Under the pieces are notes generated by a model. It saw nothing but the letters and a program-made list of their open reading frames with translations. It was not told the DNA's origin and made no database searches. Of a DNA stretch of 64,000 bases, positions 57,961 through 64,000 are shown piece by piece. Both the position numbers and the translations under genes were made by a program. The DNA lies in the NCBI GenBank assembly GCA_029216955.1, contig JANAVB010010791.1, positions 10,988,438 through 11,052,437 on the forward strand, read 5' to 3'. Within the stretch, counting starts at the first letter, position 1. Each line of letters starts with the position of its first letter. This DNA is from Iris pallida. Taxonomy: Eukaryota; Streptophyta; Magnoliopsida; Asparagales; Iridaceae.

Positions 57961-60887
57961 TGTAATGCCTGTGGTTCGTATTGCGTATCTTGGTATACAT
58001 ATACGTAATTTGACCCGTATTGCGTGTCTCCCTGGTTAATTTATTCTAGTATTTCATTAGCTGGGTTATTCTTGGGTTGGTTCGGCTGGCTTGCTTTGCT
58101 TTGGTTCATCATGAACCAAAGGTGAACCCTCCTACCTACCACCACCCTCCTTATTTAATCCATTCCCCTCATTCTCTCTCTTCATTTACTTCTTCTTCTC
58201 CACCATTACTTCTTCAACCACCTGGAGAGTGAGAGAGAGAGAGAGAGAGCATAGGCAAGTGCATCTTGCTTCATGGGGGAACTCAAGATTTATTGTTCTA
58301 TTTTCTTCCTTGTAACATTCTAAGACTCTTTAGTGCTTGGCATTTTCAATTTCCATGGCTAAACTCTTCTAGATCTAAGTTAATTTTATTTTCAGATTTC
58401 TTGGATTTTGATCTACTTAGCCTTGTTATTTCTAAGTTTTGATGGTTCCATGTTGTAGAGCATTTCGTTCCGCCCCAGTTCGACCTATGGATGTTCGAAT
58501 TTGGACTTCGGATGAAGGGTTTATGGAGCTTGGAAGTTTGGATTCATGGTGTTCTTCTTCTCGGATCAGTGAAGAAGAAGAACAGTACAGCCGTATAGCT
58601 GTCCTGGCCGCATAGGAATACTTGACCGCAAGAGTCTTCATGCGGCAAGCATTTCCAGCCGCATAAGGCCATGAGCAGCAACCCAGCCGCATGAGGCCTT
58701 GATTGACTCGGTCGCCTGGCGCATTAATTCTCAGCCGCATAAAGCTCATGCACTTCCAGCCGCATAAGCACTTGCCTTTCCAGCCGCATAAAGCCGCATT
58801 AAGTCCCAGCCGCATATGGCCTTGGATCTCAGCCGCATGAAGCTCCTACACTTCCAGCCGCATAACACTTGCCTTTCTAGCCGCATAAAGCCGCATTAAG
58901 TCCCAGCCGCATATGGCCTTAGATCTCAGCCGCATGAAGCTCCTGCACTTTCAGCCGCATAAGGCCTTGCCATCCCGCTGCCGCATGAGCCCCTCCTTTC
59001 CGCAGCCGCATAAGCTCGAATTCTCGCTGCCGCTTGCGCCGCCCGCTCCCAGCCGCATAGGCGCGCGTGTCTTCTGTCGCATGAACCTAATAGCCGCATG
59101 ACTCCCTCAATAGTCGTCCTTTTTTTAATTATTATTATTAAATTGAAATATCACCTTTATGCTTATAATATGTAAATTCTGGCATAATTCTTGAACACGA
59201 TAGTGGCCCACCGTGGCGCACTCTTAACAAGTAAACTGACCTGATATACCAGGACATGCTGTTACGACAGCTAGCCTGACATGACAAGTACAAATAACCG
59301 GGACACCTTGGACGATTGTGTTTGTACAAATAAACAGTACTGTCTTGCATCATGTCTAGAATAGAAATCCCTGAGTACCACGGTCAGGGATACCTACAGT
59401 AATTCACTAAGGCTAATAAACTAGAATAATTCAGTAGACATGAAGAGATTCCCAGCTACAGGCAATCCCGTTATCTGGGCACATTAAGTAGATTTGTAGC
59501 CTACCGACGAGTAGGGCACATTCCAGCGCACAGTCATGTGGTACACCCTTCATGGATGGACATTCGACCTGGATAACCGGATGGTCTGCAGGGCATGTGG
59601 CTGTTGGAGATAATCTCATTATATCTTGCTAGTAACTAGGCCTGTGATAACCCTAGTTAGTTAAGAGTATCAAGCCGTACTTCTTGATTGGCCGTGATTG
59701 ATTGGATGGAGTTTATTCCAACTAATCTTATCTTGATCCTGTACAAGATTGTGAAATGACACGATTGATTATGCCTGTCTCAACAATAAATGATCAGGGG
59801 TCCAGTTCTGTTCAGGCGAAGGGTTACAACCCCGGTCCTTGTTTGGTTTAAGGGTTGTAACCTGGCTCCCGGAGCAGTTCTATGTTCTCTCTTCATTTAT
59901 TGTCATAGTGTACCCCATACCATGCTCGTCATGTTTTACTTCACTTCAACAGTATGATTTATTACATATGCTGGCCTTAACAATAAAGATCAGGGGTCCA
60001 GTTCTGTTCAGACGAAGGGTTACAACCCCGATCCTAGTTTGGTTTAAGGGTTGTAACCTGGCTCCCAGAGCATTTCTGTGCCCTCTCTTCATTTATTTTC
60101 CTTCTGTTTCAATAGTATTTGAGACGGATTTCTATTCAGGTAAAGGGCTGCAACCCCGGTCCTTGTTTGGTTTAAGGGTTGTGACCTGGCTACTTGAATG
60201 GTTTTCTCGTACTAAGTTTACTGTTGTTATTTCTATTATTATCAGTTCTTTATTTATTATCTTTTATATTCTATTATGTTATGCCGGTTTTAGTTTCTAA
60301 GTGAAGCCTCCTTTGTAGCGCTTGCCCTTTCTGGGATCTGACCCAGCTGGTTTTGTATGGCCAGATATCGGAGCAGCTCCAGAGGATCTACCTACCTTCC
60401 AGCCAGATGGTGACCACCAGGCGTAACCCTGGCAACGAGTGGGTTGCTTTTTGTTCTCCCACTTTATTGTAAAAATTATTCTTTTAAGGCGTTTAGCCGA
60501 CGAGCACTTGTTAGCTCGGTTGTACCTTTATTTACTGTCTGTCTACGGGCTGTGACATAATTAACCGATCCTAGGGTTGACCATATATAACTAAACTCTT
60601 GCTAGTCCTGACATTTTGTAACGACTAGCTTCATGATCAGCTGAATATGTAATGTTGGGGACGCTTTACTATTGTATATTTTGTGATCTTACATCTTGTA
60701 ACACTTACTTACTTGCTTGTGATTGAGACACTAGGCATTGTTCATGACCATAAGAGACTGTTGGCTTGTAGTTAAACCCTCATGTACCTAGACAGCCGTG
60801 ACCGTATAGCGAGGTGGGTTGCACTTCAATATACGTAGCTGGCTATGTCTGCCCCCGCTCTCCAGTATTCTGGTTCTGGGCGTGACA
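57961..60887 (+). repeat. Element A 3' LTR
   Basis: TGTAATGCCTG to TGGGCGTGACA, followed by the target copy GTAGT. Collinear with the 5' LTR. It has a TATA-like TTATTTAAT (58151-58159), a (GA)n run (about 58228-58248) that is shorter in the 5' LTR, the CCGCAT field with its 98-base unit starting at 58730, 58828 and 58925, and three hairpin units (59822-59862, 60018-60058, 60146-60186). It is visibly less C-to-T decayed than the 5' LTR in the CCGCAT field. Confidence 0.9.
58585..59100 (+). repeat. CCGCAT motif field, 3' LTR of A
   Basis: About eighteen CCGCAT words, mostly CAGCCGCATAA/CAGCCGCATGA/CAGCCGCATATGG, arranged partly in the 98-base tandem unit. It is the counterpart of 46060-46590. 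Confidence 0.87.
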
Positions 60888-61540
60888 GTAGTTAACATGT
60901 TAAGCAAGTTCTTATTTGAAAGGCAACGTCACAGCACCATTTTGTTTAGCATGTTAAGCAGGCAAGTTGAACCAACATAAATATATTGCATATATCACAC
61001 TTAAGTGATTTCTTACTGATAGCTGACTACTCGTTCCTGCATCAAATACAGGTTAGGCAATATACTTACTCTGCCTGCACAAAATATTCATTAGCATACA
61101 TCCTGACTATATGATCACTGGTGTTATTATTATATAACTATTTTGGACGTTGCCATATAGGACTTCGTAGGGTATGTGATGCGTCATTCACCGGGTTGTG
61201 AGCCCAAATGAATGTCCCGATACCACATGCCACCAAAGTACGTTAACATTTCCTCCTAGGCCGAATCGGTCCCACCGTCGCGGGTACCGTTCGAGGAAAC
61301 ATTACCTTGTATACAAGTTGTCCATGACCATACGAATGCGTGTCCGACTCGATCGTGCTTCAAAGTTGCATGGTAAAATATTAAAATAAGTAAAGACAAT
61401 ATTGTATTATCTCACCTTATCACGTCCTATTCAATGACTTATCATTTCCATCATTTACTATCGTTCCCACTTAGTGATCTCTCGGCGATCCCAAGTCTTA
61501 TTATTTCTCATTATATTGATTCATTGCAACATTTCTCATA
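60888..61540 (-). repeat. Family C copy 2, right part
   Basis: Resumes family C after element A (GTAGTTAACATGTTAAGCAAG, compare 31226-31250 of the first copy). It continues through TACAGGTTAGGCAATATACT, TTTCCTCCTAGGCCGAATCGG and ATGCGTGTCCGACTCGATCG, each with a counterpart at 31395-31700. Similarity is lost near 61540. Confidence 0.7.
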
Positions 61541-62192
61541 GTGAAGGCTGTTGTTGAGCTGACACATGGCGGTTATTAGAATCCTTGATGATCGAGATCT
61601 TTTTGGACAGTTATCATCCTTCATCGATATGACAATTAATTGACACATGGTATATGCCTATTGCTTGATGACTTTGCTCAGACGAAATCGACTAGATCTT
61701 GCTTTTATCGAAAGAACGACCATTTAATCAAACTGAAATTCGATCTCATCTCAAGAGCGAAGGGGTTAGACAAAACCGGATAAGATCGTATCTAAAAAGA
61801 TACAGTTGTTCAAATAAATTAAATCCTACTCTATCTCAGGGGCGGTGGTTTAAACAAACCATATTTGATCGTATCTAAAAAGGTACACCAAACTGAATCC
61901 AGTTGTATATGAGAAGATACAGCTACCATATTGTCCACGTTGCATGATGCCACGTTGTAGAGGAACTACATGCTATACGAGCTACATCTTTGGGAGTATT
62001 TGATCCACTGCGCTTTTGGGCTACAAGGAGACTATGCTCTTGAGACAACAAAGTCACTACATTTTTGGGCAACGAGAGACCGCACTTGAGGAAAAGAAGT
62101 CACTGCATTTTTGGGCAATGAGGAGATTGTTGTAGTGCCCCGTCACTATATCGTGCGTCGTTCACCGTCCACGGGGTGTGAGAAAGGAACAC
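61541..62192. other. Unassigned sequence with short internal repeats
   Basis: No coding sense seen. GATCGTATCTAAAAAGATAC-type words recur near 61784 and 61869, and GTCACTACATTTTTGGGCAA / GTCACTGCATTTTTGGGCAA near 62053 and 62099, with ACAAGGAGACTATGC between. Such word repeats are typical of Copia LTR U3 regions, but I cannot place an edge. It ends at the LTR edge at 62193. Confidence 0.35.
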
Positions 62193-63260
62193 TGTTGTAG
62201 GAACGATATAGTAAAGCGTAATACTCTAGAGGGGGGGTGAATAGAGTTGGCAGCGGAATAATGCTAAATAAAAATGTTAGCAACACAATCACAGTATATA
62301 ATCACAATTGAAATAATGTAAAGGCAGAGTTCAGAAAGCAAACGCAAAGACAGCGATGTATACTGGTATCCCTCTGTTGAGGACTAATCCAGTCGGTAGA
62401 ACTCTTGCTACCAGTTGAATCCACTATAGGAAAAACTGCAAGTTTTCTTACGAAGTCCTTGCAACTTCTACAACGCGAGCTTTGATACGAAGAACTCGTC
62501 CAACTTTAAATGTGAAGTGGTATTCTTCAATCAAGCCTTCTGATTACAATCTCTCAGAAACTTCTAGACCGTACCGTACTGGCAAATCGACTAGAGGATT
62601 GTAACTGGCTTGGGATCTGAAAATGAAAGCTCTAGAAAACTCTTTGGAAGGCAGAAAGCTTTTTAGATAGAGAGAAGATTGAAAGTGAATGAGTAAATTG
62701 AAATGATCGAAATCCATCTCTATTTATAGGAATTCCAAAGGGAGAACTCTGTCAGAATTCGGGCAGAATTCGGGCAGAACTCGATGAGCAAATCTCGGTC
62801 AAATCCGCAACTGCAGGAGGACCAAGTTCCAGAGAATTTCAAAAATCAAACGACCACCAACCGAACTCTGGCCGAACTCTGGCCGAACTCTGGCCGAGTT
62901 CTGTCAGGGTTAGGTTAGGGTTTTTAAAACAGATTTTTGGTAATTTTTGAAAACCTTTTTGAAAACCTTTTTGTAAACATTTTGATAGGTCATTTTAAAA
63001 ACATTTTGAACTATTTGGTAGTAGCCTATTTGCCAGTACGACTCGGTGTACAATGTATTCCTAGACTCAAATAAAGTAAAAAATTACATTGTATAGGAAG
63101 TACAGACTCAAGTAGGCAATCAGATCTTCAGTCTTGAACGGAGTGAATATCCAATCTTGCTTATGACCAAGGAGCTGAGATGTCCCAACAAGCTTCGTAT
63201 ATCCAGACAAAGTTTTGATCAATTATTAAAATCAGGTTGACTATGACCAATGGGCCAACA
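62193..63260 (-). repeat. Copia-type (SIRE/Maximus-like) 3' LTR, 1068 bp
   Basis: On the minus strand the polypurine stretch AAAATGGGGGAGAT precedes TGTTGGCCCATTGG (start at 63260), and the LTR ends CGTTCCTACAACA at 62193, giving the inverted repeat TGTTG/CAACA. The segment TTCACCCCCCCTCTAGAG just before the end and the GGGGGAGATTGTTGG edge are hallmarks of SIRE/Maximus-type Copia elements. A TATA box (CTATAAATAGAGATGG) lies at 62720-62729, and a triple CCGAACTCTGG at 62857-62889. The element body runs right, out of the window. Confidence 0.75.
62720..62729 (-). promoter_or_regulatory. TATA box of the Copia-type LTR
   Basis: Minus strand CCTATAAATAGAGATGG, about 540 bases into the LTR from its start at 63260. 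Confidence 0.65.
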
Positions 63261-63855
63261 ATCTCCCCCATTTTGATAATTGACAAACTATGAATGATAT
63301 AACATTAAGCTAGTTCAAGCTTGTTCAAAAATATCAAAAAGTAGAAATTGTTCATAACCTGTATTTAACTCAAAAAAAATGTTAGATCATTTTTAATTTT
63401 CTCTCCCTTTGTCACTTAGCAAAATAATTGCACAGGAGAAGGCTCCCCCGCATTAAATGCAGAAGGCTCCCCCGCAATCAATGCATAAGAAACAAATAGC
63501 GAGAAAATAAAAGAAATATAATATAAGAATTACAGGAATGTTAGAGATATAGCATCACAGGAATGTAAAGTGTCTACAAATTATCATCACAGGCATGTAT
63601 TGCTTCAAAACATAAAAGAAATCTCAGGCATGCTATTTCACAGGCAGTTTAAAAATGGAGAAGCAGTATAAAGAGATAGTGCTTAAACAAAATGCTGAAA
63701 TAAACTGAGATATCATAAATGAAACATCAAAAACATGTCCATGAAGATAAAAAATACTGATAGCAAACTACAAAGTACTGATAAAAAGTAAATGATAAAA
63801 ACTTGGAATGTCGGAGCATTTCCAAGTATACAATAGAATATCACTAATAATCAAA
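63261..63855 (-). other. 3' untranslated region and polypurine tracts of the Copia-type element
   Basis: Non-coding. The polypurine tract next to the LTR is at 63261-63275. Two further GCGGGGGAGCCTTCT blocks lie near 63430-63475, a short duplication (AGAAGGCTCCCCCGCA twice) of a polypurine-like segment. Confidence 0.6.
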
Positions 63856-64000
63856 TCAGATCTCATCATCACTATCCTCATCAATATCATCAGCAGCGTG
63901 GCCAGCATGACCGGAAGTAGCAGCACCAGAAGTACCAGCGCCAGTAGGATGAGTAGGGGCGCCAGCATAGAACTCACCAACGTAATCTCGAGGTGCACGA
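63856..64000 (-). CDS. C-terminal end of a retroelement ORF, partial
   Basis: In the minus frame ending at the TGA at 63856-63858 the last residues read RAPRDYVGEFYAGAPTHPTG, then AGTSGAATSGHAGHAADD, then IDEDSDDEI. An Ala/Gly/His-rich tail ending in an acidic run resembles the C-terminus of the uncharacterised 'putative plant transposon' proteins. It may therefore be the same protein type as the broken ORF at 10307-11420. The rest lies beyond the window. Confidence 0.4.
   Translation of the reverse strand, partial: RAPRDYVGEFYAGAPTHPTGAGTSGAATSGHAGHAADDIDEDSDDEI

Larger units (their letters stand above)
45453..60887 (+). mobile_element. Element A: Tekay/Del-type Ty3/gypsy chromovirus, 15.4 kb with nested solo LTR
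   Basis: GTAGT flanks it at 45448-45452 and 60888-60892. LTRs of 2915 and 2927 bases (45453-48367, 57961-60887) enclose decayed gag with two zinc knuckles, protease, RT, RNase H, integrase and a chromodomain-type C-terminus, followed by the polypurine stretch AAGGTGGGTAGAGT at 57947-57960. The order protease-RT-RNase H-integrase is that of Ty3/gypsy, and the chromodomain end places it with chromoviruses. Multiple stops and frameshifts make it inactive. Solo LTR B1 interrupts the last exon of pol. Confidence 0.9.

Noticed and set aside
1..64000. Possible host genes, tRNA genes, CRISPR arrays or viral integrations other than LTR elements
   Set aside because: Every frame over about 120 codons was either a retroelement protein or a repeat by-product. 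I saw no tRNA cloverleaf, no spacer-repeat pattern and no pararetrovirus motif.

Overview
This window is a stretch of plant nuclear DNA made almost entirely of nested LTR retrotransposons. I found no host gene, tRNA, rRNA or CRISPR array. The plant origin rests on several signs: Tat-type and chromovirus-type Ty3/gypsy polyproteins, a SIRE/Maximus-type Copia LTR edge, initiator-Met-tRNA primer sites, plant-style TATA boxes and G-boxes, long AT microsatellites, and heavy C-to-T decay of old coding sequence. The species cannot be named from the sequence. I use the letters A to I below only to label repeat families within this window.

Layout. Positions 1-9808 hold a minus-strand Tat-lineage Ty3/gypsy element. 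Its gag, protease, reverse transcriptase, RNase H and second RNase H all lie in one frame broken by five stop codons. It is preceded by a 2.3 kb promoter/LTR-like region full of GCGCAT motifs and cut by the left window edge before integrase. Positions 9810-11420 hold a plus-strand broken ORF of the uncharacterised plant-transposon type. Positions 11430-14390 are a minus LTR-like block with a GC-rich island (G1). Positions 14400-17400 are an old minus copy of family C. Positions 17940-24242 are a minus LTR (E) split by a plus element (D) with target duplication TAGCT. Positions 24400-29669 are a plus LTR tail (F) split by a solo LTR (B2, 25376-29317, target duplication TTATT). Positions 30225-36026 are a minus, apparently non-coding family C element with a Met-tRNA primer site. 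Positions 36027-44497 are LTR blocks H (minus), I (plus) and G2 (minus).

Positions 44498-61540 are a second family C copy, split by the 15.4 kb plus-strand Tekay/Del-type element A (45453-60887, target duplication GTAGT). A has two 2.9 kb LTRs, decayed gag and protease, and a long pol frame. Its chromodomain-coding end is cut by solo LTR B1 (53164-57738, target duplication CGTGG), a second, inverted member of the B2 family. The right edge (62193-64000) is the 3' end of a minus-strand Copia-type element.

The elements do not cooperate as a system. What links them is insertion order: C before A before B1, E before D, and F before B2. They also share a design: families A, B, D and G2 each carry a dense field of short family-specific motifs 0.3-1 kb downstream of a TATA-like box inside the LTR. 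That shared design, an antisense-facing promoter in the Tat LTR, and repeated hairpins in the A LTRs are the observations I would follow up. I see no previously undescribed functional system that the sequence supports strongly.
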